Part shown: positions 1 to 6,337 of the stretch, piece after piece
How the letters are laid out: each line of letters opens with the position of its first letter
Numbering within the stretch: the first letter of the stretch is position 1
Assembly (NCBI GenBank): GCA_021802825.1
Contig: JAJZRG010000013.1
Coordinates: forward strand, 1-64,000
Direction of reading: 5' to 3'
DNA from: Chloroflexota bacterium
GTDB lineage: Bacteria > Chloroflexota > Limnocylindria > Limnocylindrales > CSP1-4
DNA: 64,000 nt
Translations under genes and position numbers: made by a program
Notes under the pieces: generated by a model
What the model saw: the letters and a program-made list of their open reading frames with translations, nothing else
Told to the model about the DNA's origin: nothing
Databases searched by the model: none

Positions 1-371
1 CGCCTGCGTAGGCTCCTGCCGGGGGAGATAGCGGGGAAGGCGCCCGTGCCAGACGCCTGGATAGGCTCCCGGCGCTCACTCGCCGTGCCGCGACCCTCGG
101 GCGAGGACCAGCACGACCCCGATCGCCCCGCTATCTCCCCGCTATCTCCTCCCGGAGGGGCTTACGTCCGTCCGGCCGGCTCGGGAGCCTCCATTCGCAA
201 CCTTCGGCCACCGTATCTCCTCCCGCGGGAGATAACGGGGAAGGCGCCTGCGTAGGCTCCTGCCGGGGGAGATAGCGGGGAAGGCGCCCGTGCCAGACGC
301 CTGGATAGGCTCCCGGCGCTCACTCGCCGTGCCGCGACCCTCGGGCGAGGACCAGCACGACCCCGATCGCC
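1..371. repeat. 127-bp direct repeat containing the vanZ-like gene tail
   Basis: Positions 1-127 and 245-371 are identical and lie 244 bp apart; the left copy may continue beyond the window. The right copy includes the last 17 codons and stop of the VanZ-like gene (320-727), so the left copy is a duplicated gene tail downstream of the stop. The 128-244 spacer holds further copies of a short CCCCGCTATCTCC-type motif in both orientations and an inverted repeat, TATCTCC at 214-220 with GGAGATA at 228-234. No gene is supported in 1-319. Confidence 0.9.
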
Positions 372-727
372 ACGGCCGCCCCGGCGCCGTCGATCCCGAC
401 GTCCACGGGCGACGGGTGCCTCCCGGCCACGAAGCCCTGGTGGAGCTCGTCGCTGATCGCGTACAGGGCGGTCGCCCCGAGAGCGACCGTCCACGTCCGT
501 GGGCGCCGCCAAGCGGTCGACATCCCCAGGCCGCGCCAGACGAGCAGCGCGAGGATCCCGAACACGCCCATGTGCCCGATCTTGCGGACGACGAAGTCCA
601 GGCCCTCGTCCGACACGAACCGGAGGTTCGGCTGGGCCGAGAGGCCGAAGATCACCGCCGCCCACGCGAGGACCGGCAGCCAGGCCAGCAGGCCGGTCCG
701 CCTCCGCATCGACATCGACATCGACAT
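320..727 (-). CDS. VanZ-like membrane protein
   Basis: Small integral membrane protein of 135 residues resembling the VanZ family, which includes the accessory teicoplanin-resistance protein VanZ; the biochemical role of most members is unknown. Four hydrophobic segments are visible (about residues 12-30, 50-66, 80-95 and 112-128). The family-type motif SDELHQGFVAGRHPS with DVGIDGAGAA lies near residues 92-115. The N-terminus reads MSMSMSMRRR because a GATGTC hexamer is repeated, so several in-frame ATGs (727, 721, 715, 709) could start it. A TATCGT box ends 6 nt before the first ATG, suggesting a leaderless transcript. The 3' end is duplicated downstream (see the 127-bp repeat). Confidence 0.8.
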   Translation of the reverse strand: MSMSMSMRRRTGLLAWLPVLAWAAVIFGLSAQPNLRFVSDEGLDFVVRKIGHMGVFGILALLVWRGLGMSTAWRRPRTWTVALGATALYAISDELHQGFVAGRHPSPVDVGIDGAGAAVAIGVVLVLARGSRHGE

Positions 728-1106
728 GCGGACACGATACTGGGTGGCGACGATCGCCTCAGCCGAGACAGGCAGGGCGGATCCCCCGTCGAGGAACCCG
801 ACGAGCTCTCGTCAGGCGGCCCGCTGTGGGTCCGGGAGAACCCTCGCCGTCAACCCCCGGCGGTCGGGCGTCAGACCCTCGGACGCTGTGACGGTTTAGA
901 CCAAGGAGGTCATATAACCCGTCAGAGTCAAGGACCCTGTGACGCCTTTCGTCCACGCCAGGCAACCAGCGAGCACCGACGGCCGCGCGGCACGCGGGTC
1001 CCGGTCGACACGCTGTTCGAGTGCCTGGAAGGCGGCGGGACGCTCGAGGGGTTCCTCAGGCAGTTCCCGACCGTGACGCTTCGGCGCTCAGGGCGTCGCG
1101 CGCCGC

Positions 1107-1217
1107 GAGTCGCCCCAGACTCGAAACGCGGGCTGGCGAGCGCGGGGCGCGCGCGATCCCCGACGTTCGGCGCGCGGCGCACGCTCGGGGGGTCGCCGTT
1201 TGAGTCGGACGCGACTC
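1107..1217. repeat. 111-bp paired-palindrome element, copy A1
   Basis: Starts with GAGTCGCCCCAGACTC and ends with GAGTCGGACGCGACTC, the two 16-bp boxes being 79 bp apart. The outer ends are inverted repeats of each other, and complementarity continues inward (GACTCGAAACG on the left, CGTTTGAGTC on the right; GCGAGCG against CGCTCGG). About 28 bp of left flank and 14 bp of right flank are shared with copies in the 3.5-5.1 kb cluster. Confidence 0.9.
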
Positions 1218-1245
1218 AGCGGGGATGCGGGCGGCGGCGCTCCGT

Positions 1246-1356
1246 GAGTCGCCCCAGACTCGAAACGCGGGCTGGCGAGCGTGGGGCGCGCGCGATCCCC
1301 GGCGTTCTGCGCGCGGCGCACGCTCGGGGGGTCGCCGTTTGAGTCGGACGCGACTC
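1246..1356. repeat. 111-bp paired-palindrome element, copy A2
   Basis: Near-identical to copy A1, starting exactly 139 bp later, with the same GAGTC-N6-GACTC box at each end and the same 111-bp outer length. The two copies differ at only a few positions, so they look like a recent tandem duplication. Confidence 0.9.
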
Positions 1357-1437
1357 AGCGGGGATGCGGGCGGCGGCGGTGCGGGCGCGCGGCGCAACGC
1401 CGATAGCCCGTCGCCGGCGCCGCTCTCACTGCAGGCC

Positions 1438-1768
1438 TCAGATCTCGCGGTACCTCTCGCTGGACGCGGCGAACGCCTCGATCTCCGACGCGTGCTCGCG
1501 GAGGTACCGCTCCAGATCGGCCGGGTTCGAGTTCCCGAGGCCGGGTTCGAGTTCCCTCGGCCGGGTTCGAGTTCCCGAGGCGGAGCCGGATCGCCTGTGG
1601 CGGCGGGCCTTGGTGCTTCCGTTCGTCGGAGAAGTCGGAATCCTTCGTGATGATCGTGTAGCCGTGCTTCCGGGCTTCAGACCAGACGGCCTCGTCCGGG
1701 AAACTCCCGCCGTACTCCGTGACCACGTGGCGACCATCGGGCCACAGGTCGGCCAGCCGCCGGACCAT
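1438..1768 (-). pseudogene. Broken DUF5615-family PIN-like toxin gene
   Basis: The frame from 1768 reads VRRLADLWPDGRHVV, then ITKDSDFSDE and IRLRLGNSNPA, typical of DUF5615 (Mut7-C/PIN-like) proteins that usually sit in toxin-antitoxin modules. Two defects are visible. The first roughly 12-16 family residues, with the first strand and its acidic residue, are missing: the frame runs back to the stop codon of the upstream vapC. A 20-bp unit is present three times at 1521-1580. Removing two units (40 bp) restores the expected continuous C-terminus, GNSNPA followed by DLERYLREHASEIEAFA, ending at the TGA at 1438-1440. A GGGGGA Shine-Dalgarno-like run precedes ATG 1768, so a truncated peptide could still be made. 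Confidence 0.75.
1521..1580. repeat. Three tandem 20-bp units inside the DUF5615 gene
   Basis: Three head-to-tail 20-mers (1521-1540, 1541-1560, 1561-1580). The outer two are identical; the middle one differs by two adjacent bases (TC for GA). The two extra units add 40 bp, which is not a multiple of three, and shift the reading frame of the host gene. Confidence 0.95.
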
Positions 1769-1792
1769 GCTCGTCCCCCAGCCCGTTGCGGG

Positions 1793-2191
1793 TCAGCCGC
1801 CGGTCGTGACCGGCCGGAGGCCCGCGGTCTCGAGGTCCGCGTCGAAGGCGAGCGCGCGGACGATCCCGTGCCGCGCCGCGAAGGCGAGCGTCACCCGGTC
1901 CACGAGGCTCGTCCCGCCCCCGATCCGCCGCAGGTCCGCGAGCGACGCCTCGTGCAGGGGCCGGTCGACCATCTCCACCCGGATGGCCGGCAGCAGCCCG
2001 TCCACGAGCGCCGCGACGGCCTCGGCCCCGAGGCGCGCCCGCACCAGCGCGACACTCTCGACGACGACATACGCATGCGTCACCAGGTCCTCGTCATCGG
2101 GGTCCGCCCAGAAGGCAGCCGCGGCCGGGTGGTTGGCGTCCCGCCGGTCCAGGAGCGCGAACAGCGCGCTCGTGTCCACGACCACGCTCAC
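1793..2191 (-). CDS. vapC: PIN-domain toxin VapC
   Basis: Predicted ribonuclease toxin of a type II VapBC module, 132 residues, normal length for VapC. Acidic metal-binding positions are visible: D6 in VVVDTSALFALLD, the Glu in VVVESVALVRA, and Asp residues in LVDRVTLAFAARHG and FDADLE. It starts at GTG 2191, overlapping the TGA of the antitoxin by four bases (GTGA), so the pair is translationally coupled. The target RNA cannot be read from the sequence. Directly downstream in the same frame lies the truncated DUF5615 toxin remnant, suggesting a deletion joined two toxin loci. Confidence 0.85.
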   Translation of the reverse strand: MSVVVDTSALFALLDRRDANHPAAAAFWADPDDEDLVTHAYVVVESVALVRARLGAEAVAALVDGLLPAIRVEMVDRPLHEASLADLRRIGGGTSLVDRVTLAFAARHGIVRALAFDADLETAGLRPVTTGG

Positions 2192-2457
2192 CAGGGGGCC
2201 TCGCCGAGCAGCTCGTCGTGGCGGGCGGAGACGTCGCTCCGGCCGGAGTCGAACGCGCCCACCACCGCCAGGGATCGCTCGCGGGCCGCGCGACGAGCCT
2301 CGAGCTCCTCGGGAAACGCGGCGTCAACCGCCTCCCGGACCAGCGCCCCGACGCTCGCATGGCGACGCGCCGCCTCGCGCCCGAGGCGCGCATGCTGGGC
2401 ATCCGTGAGGCCGATCGGGATCCGACGCACGGCCGGACGATACCACATGCGGATCAC
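2188..2457 (-). CDS. vapB: Ribbon-helix-helix antitoxin VapB
   Basis: 89-residue CopG/RHH-type antitoxin. The segment AVRRIPIGLTDAQHARLGREAARRHASVGALVREAVDAAF is a typical ribbon-helix-helix with strand, helix A, turn and helix B (broken here only by my reading; residues about 9-49). The C-terminal half (ERSLAVVGAFDSGRSDVS...HDELL) matches the toxin-binding tail of VapB proteins. The start is GTG 2457, or an in-frame ATG at 2448. A GATATC box lies just upstream of the GTG. It overlaps vapC by four bases and would autorepress the pair, as is usual for the family. Confidence 0.8.
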   Translation of the reverse strand: MIRMWYRPAVRRIPIGLTDAQHARLGREAARRHASVGALVREAVDAAFPEELEARRAARERSLAVVGAFDSGRSDVSARHDELLGEAPW

Positions 2458-2601
2458 CTGATATCACTCTCCCATCGGTCCCAGGCGGCCGATGCCCGCG
2501 CAGGCTACCGACGGCGGCTCACCCGGCGCTTATCGCGAGGGCGACGCGCGGCGGGCGATCAGGAGCGCCGCGGCGAGCGTCGCGGCCGATCCCGCCGTCG
2601 T

Positions 2602-2640
2602 GTAACATGGAATTGTCCCGACATGTGTCGGTACAGGAGG
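2602..2640 (+). promoter_or_regulatory. Operator and ribosome-binding site of the xre-RES operon
   Basis: A 22-bp near-perfect palindrome at 2614-2635 (core CCGACA-TG-TGTCGG, outer arms TGT/ACA with one mismatch per arm) lies directly after a TAACAT box (2602-2607) and abuts the AGGAGG Shine-Dalgarno (2635-2640) of the xre gene. Its placement over the likely transcription start fits autorepression by the Xre antitoxin. No convincing -35 box is seen. Confidence 0.65.
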
Positions 2641-2647
2641 TGCCACG

Positions 2648-2986
2648 ATGGCAGAAGTCCGGGCGCTCGACATCCGCTCGCTTCGCGGCCGGCTCGGAAT
2701 GTCCCAGGAGCTGTTCTCGCGCGTGCTCGACGTGAGCGCGCGCAGCGTCGAGCGCTGGGAGGCCCAGGAGGCCACGCGCGTGAACGCCGAGACGTCTCGA
2801 CGCCTCGCGGTCACCCAGGAGATCCTTGCGCTCGCGGGCGAGGTCTACGGCGACGGCGTCGACACCTTCATGGGGACGCCCCGGCGGAGCCTCGCCCTGC
2901 GGACACCGCGCGAGGCCATGGTCCGCGGCGACCTCGAAGAGGTGCGCCGCCTCCTCGTGAACTCGCTCAACGGCCACTGGGCATAG
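2648..2986 (+). CDS. Xre/MbcA/ParS-type antitoxin
   Basis: 112-residue antitoxin and transcriptional regulator. Residues about 8-50 (IRSLRGRLGMSQ, then FSRVLDVSARSVERWE) form an Xre helix-turn-helix. The C-terminal half, ending MVRGDLEEVRRLLVNSLNGH, has the look of the Xre/MbcA/ParS toxin-binding region in short form. It has a strong AGGAGG site 7 nt before ATG, and the downstream RES gene begins 6 nt after the stop. Known partners of RES toxins are of this type, so antitoxin plus autorepressor is the likely role. Confidence 0.85.
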   Translation: MAEVRALDIRSLRGRLGMSQELFSRVLDVSARSVERWEAQEATRVNAETSRRLAVTQEILALAGEVYGDGVDTFMGTPRRSLALRTPREAMVRGDLEEVRRLLVNSLNGHWA

Positions 2987-2992
2987 CCCCGG

Positions 2993-3535
2993 ATGGCCCT
3001 CGGCCGCTTCGTCGCCCCTTGGTCGGGCGATCTGCTGCGCCACCGGCCGAGGGCGTCGACGCGCTCGGTCATCGACGACTCCTACCTCGGCCAGGTCGAT
3101 GACAACCGCTGGAGCGCTCTCGGCGTCCGCGCCTACTACTTCGCGCTCGACCGCGGCATCGTCGCCGCCGAGCACGCCCGCCACGTCGCAGCCGACCTCC
3201 CTGTCGGGCACGCAGAGCGGATCGAACGGGCCGTCTACCGCGTGCCGGTCGCCCTCGAGCGCGCGCTCGATCTGACTGACCCGAAGGTGGTGGCGGCCAT
3301 GGGCGCAGGCCCCATCAACGACTGGATCCTCGACCTCGCCAAGACCCAGGCTGCTGGCTCATTCCTGCTGAGCCAGGTGGCCGGGCTCCAGGGTCTCGTC
3401 GTCCCCTCGGTCGCCTTCCTCGACGACCACGCGCGCTTCAACGTCGTCGTGTTCCGGGATGCGATCGACCTCGCCACCGCGTTCGGCGGGCCCGTGTTCG
3501 TCATGGACATGGTGCTCGACGCGACGGGCGCCTGA
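2993..3535 (+). CDS. RES-domain toxin
   Basis: 180-residue RES-domain protein. Characterised RES toxins (MbcT, ParT and relatives) deplete NAD+ or modify a host enzyme. The diagnostic block DNRWSALGVRAYYFALDRGIVAAEHARHV (residues about 36-65) carries the Arg, Tyr and Glu expected at the active site. The C-terminal VVPSVAFLDDHARFNVVVFRD contains the conserved Ser and Asn of the family. It is co-transcribed with the xre gene 6 bp upstream. The first palindromic element of the B cluster starts 27 bp after its stop codon. Confidence 0.85.
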   Translation: MALGRFVAPWSGDLLRHRPRASTRSVIDDSYLGQVDDNRWSALGVRAYYFALDRGIVAAEHARHVAADLPVGHAERIERAVYRVPVALERALDLTDPKVVAAMGAGPINDWILDLAKTQAAGSFLLSQVAGLQGLVVPSVAFLDDHARFNVVVFRDAIDLATAFGGPVFVMDMVLDATGA

Positions 3536-3561
3536 CCAGGGCGTCGCGCGTCGCGCGGCGT

Positions 3562-3672
3562 GAGTCGCGCCAGACTCGAAACGCGGGCTGGCGAGCGTGG
3601 GGCGCGCGCGATTCCCGGCGTTCGGCGCGGGGCGCGCGCTCGAGGGGTCGCCGTTTGAGTCGGACGCGACTC
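3562..3672. repeat. 111-bp paired-palindrome element, copy B1
   Basis: Boxes GAGTCGCGCCAGACTC (3562-3577) and GAGTCGGACGCGACTC (3657-3672), 111 bp end to end. The interior is over 90 percent identical by eye to copies A1 and A2. It begins 27 bp after the RES-toxin stop codon. Confidence 0.9.
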
Positions 3673-3749
3673 AACCGGGATGCGGGCTCGCGGCGCGGCG
3701 GCGGTGCGGGCGGCGGGGATGCGTCGGCGCTCAGGGCACCGCGCGCCGC

Positions 3750-3860
3750 GAGTCGCGCCAGACTCGAAACGCGGGCTGGCGAGCGCGGGGCGCGCGCGAT
3801 CCCCGGCGTTCGGCGCGGGGCGCGCGCTCGGGTGGTCGCCGTCCGAGTCCGACGCGACTC
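3750..3860. repeat. 111-bp paired-palindrome element, copy B2
   Basis: Left box GAGTCGCGCCAGACTC, right box GAGTCCGACGCGACTC, 111 bp end to end. It is preceded by a shared flank (GATGCGTCGGCGCTCAGGGC, from 3718) that also precedes B3 and, in part, A1 and C. Confidence 0.9.
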
Positions 3861-3943
3861 AACCGGGATGCGGGCGGCGGCGGGGACGCGGGCGGCGGTG
3901 CGGGCGGCGGGGATGCGTCGGCGCTCAGGGCACCGCGCGCCGT

Positions 3944-4054
3944 GAGTCGCGCCAGACTCGAAACGCGGGCTGGCGAGCGCGGGGCGCGCGCGATCCCCGA
4001 CGTTCGGCGCGGGGCGCGCGCTCGGGTGGTCGCCGTCCGAGTCGGACGCGACTC
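3944..4054. repeat. 111-bp paired-palindrome element, copy B3
   Basis: Left box GAGTCGCGCCAGACTC, right box GAGTCGGACGCGACTC, 111 bp end to end, starting 194 bp after B2. The same left flank occurs at 3912-3943 and the right flank is ACCGGGATGCGGGC. Confidence 0.9.
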
Positions 4055-4148
4055 AACCGGGATGCGGGCTCGCGGCGGCGCGGGCGGCGGTCGTCGAGCA
4101 CAGGCGAGACCGTCGAGGCCGTGAAGCTGGTACGGTCGATTTAGTTGA

Positions 4149-4268
4149 CTGGCGACGTACCACGGCAAATATGTCCGACACGGGCTTGCGCCGGCGATCA
4201 TCCACAAGAGGGACCGCCCGAAGTACCTGCGCGCCCTGGACAGGGCGGACCACGGCGACTACGGCCCA
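4149..4268 (+). pseudogene. Fragment resembling a Fic-family C-terminus
   Basis: One frame reads LATYHGKYVRHGLAPAI, then IHKRDRPKYLRALDRADHGDYGP, which resembles the tail of Fic/DOC AMP-transferases (the 'RPxYLxALxxADxGD' pattern). It is cut at the 5' side by an in-frame TGA directly before 4149 and degenerates after about 40 codons. No Fic catalytic motif (HPFxxGNGR) remains. It reads as a decayed toxin-like gene in the accessory island. The assignment is from pattern memory only. Confidence 0.4.
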
Positions 4269-4301
4269 TGCGCCGCCCGGCGAGATCGACCCGGGGGTCT
4301 G

Positions 4302-4853
4302 TCACTGCGCTTCGACGATCAGGTTGTACGGATAGTGCGAATGAATGCGGGCGAGATCCTCGTCAGTCAGGAGGCCGCGATCCCGCGCATCGTGGGCGGC
4401 TCCCAGAAGCTGCTCCGGGTCGAGACCCGACCTCGCTCCGTCGAGGAGGGTCCGCGCGGGCGAGGTGATCCACAGGCCGTCACGGAGGCGACGGTCGTCG
4501 TCCGTGATCCTGGAGTGATGGATGGTGATCCCGGGGCGGGGCCTGAAGCCGGCGTCGGGCGGGATCGTGAAGTGGGTTGTCCGAGGGATGAGATCCGTCA
4601 GGCCGTAGAGGGTGAGCGCGGTCTCATGCGTGAAGGAGCCTCGCGGCTCCAGCGTGCCGATCTCATAGAGGTCATCACGATCGGTTGCGGGGAAGTACGC
4701 GAAGCGATAGAGGCCGTAACTAACGGTCTCGATCTGGCCCTTGGCTGTCGCCGTGCTCAGGTTCCGGCGGGTCCATCCGCACTCGAGCGCCTGGCCCGTG
4801 CGGAAGTAGCCCCGCTGGGCGGCGGCGATGGCGTACAGGTCGTCCTTGGACAT
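4302..4853 (-). CDS. AbiEi-type antitoxin or regulator, apparently orphan
   Basis: 183 residues when started at ATG 4853 (MSKDDLYAIAAAQRGYF). An N-terminal winged-helix part (residues about 1-50; GYFRTGQALECGWTRRNLSTA and GLYRF) and a C-terminal part (SPARTLLDGARSGLDPEQL) match the AbiEi antitoxin family of type IV AbiE systems. The frame is open further upstream (to 5036), but that part is repeat sequence (copy C) and is not counted. A CATCAT box ends 6 nt before the ATG with TTGACC 17 bp further up, so a leaderless transcript is possible. No AbiEii nucleotidyltransferase follows, so it may be an orphan. Confidence 0.75.
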   Translation of the reverse strand: MSKDDLYAIAAAQRGYFRTGQALECGWTRRNLSTATAKGQIETVSYGLYRFAYFPATDRDDLYEIGTLEPRGSFTHETALTLYGLTDLIPRTTHFTIPPDAGFRPRPGITIHHSRITDDDRRLRDGLWITSPARTLLDGARSGLDPEQLLGAAHDARDRGLLTDEDLARIHSHYPYNLIVEAQ

Positions 4854-4937
4854 GATCCAATGATGCGCTATGGGTATCATTCGGTCAAGTAGTGTGCTGC
4901 ACGTCCCGATGTCGGCGCTCGGGGCATCGCGCTCCGT

Positions 4938-5071
4938 GAGTCGCGCCAGACTCGAATGGCGGGGTCGCGAGCGTGGCGCGGGCGGGGTCGAGAGCGTGGC
5001 GCGGGCGCGATCCCCGAGGTTCGGCGCGCGGTGCACGCTCGGGCGGTGGCCGTTTCAGTCGGACGCGACTC
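4938..5071. repeat. Paired-palindrome element, copy C, with internal duplication
   Basis: Left box GAGTCGCGCCAGACTC; right box CAGTCGGACGCGACTC, with one base changed. It is 134 bp long instead of 111 bp. The extra 23 bp come from a tandem duplication of a GAGCGTGGCGCGGGCG-type segment around 4970-5005. The flank GATGTCGGCGCTCGGGGC matches the left flank of the B copies. Confidence 0.85.
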
Positions 5072-5237
5072 GCGTGTGTGTCAAATCGCGGTGCCGCGTG
5101 CACGGGCCCGACAGCAAACCCGAGTTCGCGGCGCGGGCCACGCTCGGAGATCGGCGAAATGACACAGGGGCGAGTCACCCGCGGCGCGCGGCCGGCGCGC
5201 GGCAAGGGCGTCGCAAGGCGCGCAGGCCCGAGCGGGC

Positions 5238-5278
5238 TTGACATCGGGCGCCCACATGTTGATAGTGAATATGCTATC
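5238..5278 (+). promoter_or_regulatory. Promoter and operator of the MNT-HEPN operon
   Basis: A consensus -35 TTGACA (5238-5243), a 17-bp spacer and a -10 GATAGT (5261-5266). An inverted repeat GATAG (5261-5265) / CTATC (5274-5278) overlaps the -10 box, well placed for repression by the N-terminal Xre domain of the gene it drives. A TGGAG ribosome-binding site lies before ATG 5295. Confidence 0.7.
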
Positions 5279-5294
5279 AGCCTGGAGTCACGAC

Positions 5295-5819
5295 ATGGAG
5301 GCGAGGGCCCTGCTTCGAACCGAGCGGCGCCGCGCCGGTATGACCCAGCGCGAGCTGGCGGATCGGACCGGCGTCCCGCAGAGCACGATCGCGCGCATCG
5401 AGACCGGCAAGACGGACCCGCGCGCCTCCACCCTGAACGCGCTGTTGATCGGGTGCGGCCGATCCATGGCGGCCGGCGGCTGGCGCGCCGAGGCTGGACG
5501 GGGCATGTCCGAGCGCGCCCTCCGGTGGCTGCCGGAGATGACGCGGCGCATCGCGGATCGGTTCTCGCCCTCGAGGATCATCCTGTTCGGCTCGCAGGCG
5601 CGCGGCGTGGCCGGGCCGCTCTCCGACATCGACCTCCTGGTCGTCTTCGACACGGACGGCGACCGGCGCGGGCGGAGGGTGGCGATCCGCACCGCACTCG
5701 CAGGTTTCATCGTGGACACGGACATCCTGGTGGTCACCGAGGCCGAGGCCGCAGCGCCGCGCGCCGGCTCCATCATCTCGACAGCCCTCACCGAGGGGGT
5801 CCCGATCTATGTCGCCTAG
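5295..5819 (+). CDS. Xre-HTH fused to MNT-type nucleotidyltransferase (antitoxin)
   Basis: 174 residues. Residues about 8-60 (RRAGMTQRELADRTGVPQ, then STIARIETGKTDPR) are an Xre helix-turn-helix. Residues about 85-174 are a minimal nucleotidyltransferase with the signature FGSQARG, then LSDIDLLVVF, keeping the GS and DxD metal and nucleotide-binding residues. MNT proteins of MNT-HEPN modules inactivate the HEPN partner by adding AMP; fusion to a DNA-binding domain adds autoregulation. ATG 5295 is chosen because it follows a TGGAG site and a well-placed promoter. The HEPN gene starts 11 bp before its stop. Confidence 0.85.
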   Translation: MEARALLRTERRRAGMTQRELADRTGVPQSTIARIETGKTDPRASTLNALLIGCGRSMAAGGWRAEAGRGMSERALRWLPEMTRRIADRFSPSRIILFGSQARGVAGPLSDIDLLVVFDTDGDRRGRRVAIRTALAGFIVDTDILVVTEAEAAAPRAGSIISTALTEGVPIYVA

Positions 5820-6252
5820 ACACAAGAGCCCATCGGGAGATTTCGAGAGCGAAGCCGGCCGATGGCTGGCGCTTGCCCGAGGCGATCTCAACAGCGCGGC
5901 GGCGCTCCTCGGCACGAACACGCCCAACCGGAACGTCGGCTACCTGGCCCAGCAAGCCGCGGAGAAGGCACTGAAGGCCGTCATCCTGCTCGACAACGCG
6001 CCATTCGAGATGACGCACGACCTGACGGCAGTGGCCGCCCAGCTCCCGGCTGACTTCGGGTCCCCGGTCGATACCGCTGGCCTCGCCTGGCTGGCCGACC
6101 TGGAGACGACGGCACGCCACCCCGACGAGGGCGACGTGATCACGTCCGACGATGCGCGGCAGGCCGCCGGGATGGCCGACACCATCCTTGCCGCTGTCGC
6201 CGCGCACTTCGCCGCACACGGGATCGACGAGACGCAGATCGACCCGGAGTAG
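5809..6252 (+). CDS. HEPN-domain toxin
   Basis: 147-residue HEPN protein: all-helical, with the family blocks LALARGDLNSAAALLG, GYLAQQAAEKALKAVILL and LTAVAAQLP, and the RxPD segment TARHPDEGDVI near residues 100-112. It is the predicted toxin (RNase or tRNA-targeting in studied systems) of the MNT-HEPN pair. The ATG lies 11 bp inside the 3' end of the nucleotidyltransferase gene, so expression is coupled. An alternative would be a substrate-binding partner without nuclease activity. Confidence 0.8.
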   Translation: MSPRHKSPSGDFESEAGRWLALARGDLNSAAALLGTNTPNRNVGYLAQQAAEKALKAVILLDNAPFEMTHDLTAVAAQLPADFGSPVDTAGLAWLADLETTARHPDEGDVITSDDARQAAGMADTILAAVAAHFAAHGIDETQIDPE

Positions 6253-6337
6253 GGACGACGCCGGGCGACGTATACTCGCGCGGGACCCGGTGGCAGGCAA
6301 GTGGCACGACCGCGGCCCGGGGGAGGACACCAATCCC

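Larger units (their letters stand above)
728..1437. other. Gene-free stretch with two 111-bp elements
   Basis: No supported gene in about 710 bp. Open frames across it are artefacts of GC-rich repeats whose length is a multiple of three. It holds two copies of the dispersed paired-palindrome element (1107-1217 and 1246-1356). The sequence around 900-950 is less GC-rich, but I recognise nothing there. Confidence 0.7.
3536..4148. other. Gene-free stretch with three 111-bp elements
   Basis: About 610 bp of very GC-rich repeat sequence holding element copies B1, B2 and B3, separated by GCGGGCGGCGGGGATGCG-type filler. No gene is supported. The long open frames (over 150 codons in several phases) follow from the repeat composition. 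Confidence 0.75.
4854..5294. other. Gene-free stretch with element C
   Basis: Holds element copy C (4938-5071), then about 160 bp of GC-rich sequence with no recognised feature except a loose inverted repeat (GTGTCA at 5078-5083, TGACAC at 5160-5165). The promoter of the Xre-nucleotidyltransferase gene lies at 5238-5278. Confidence 0.65.

Noticed and set aside
3562-4054. CRISPR array made of the repeated units
   Set aside because: Units are 111 bp with conserved ends and internal similarity in the A-C copies, separated by non-unique filler of differing length; no cas genes nearby.
3597-4144. Long open frames (140-175 codons) through the repeat clusters at 1.0-1.4, 3.5-4.1 and 4.9-5.2 kb
   Set aside because: They are open in several frames and on both strands, are Arg/Ala/Gly-rich, and follow the 111-bp elements (111 and 112 bp units in GC-rich DNA rarely meet stops). 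No protein-like features.
5078-5165. Possible second type of inverted-repeat element (GTGTCA ... TGACAC)
   Set aside because: Only one copy, arms match loosely (about 9 of 12) and the length differs from the 111-bp family; could be chance.
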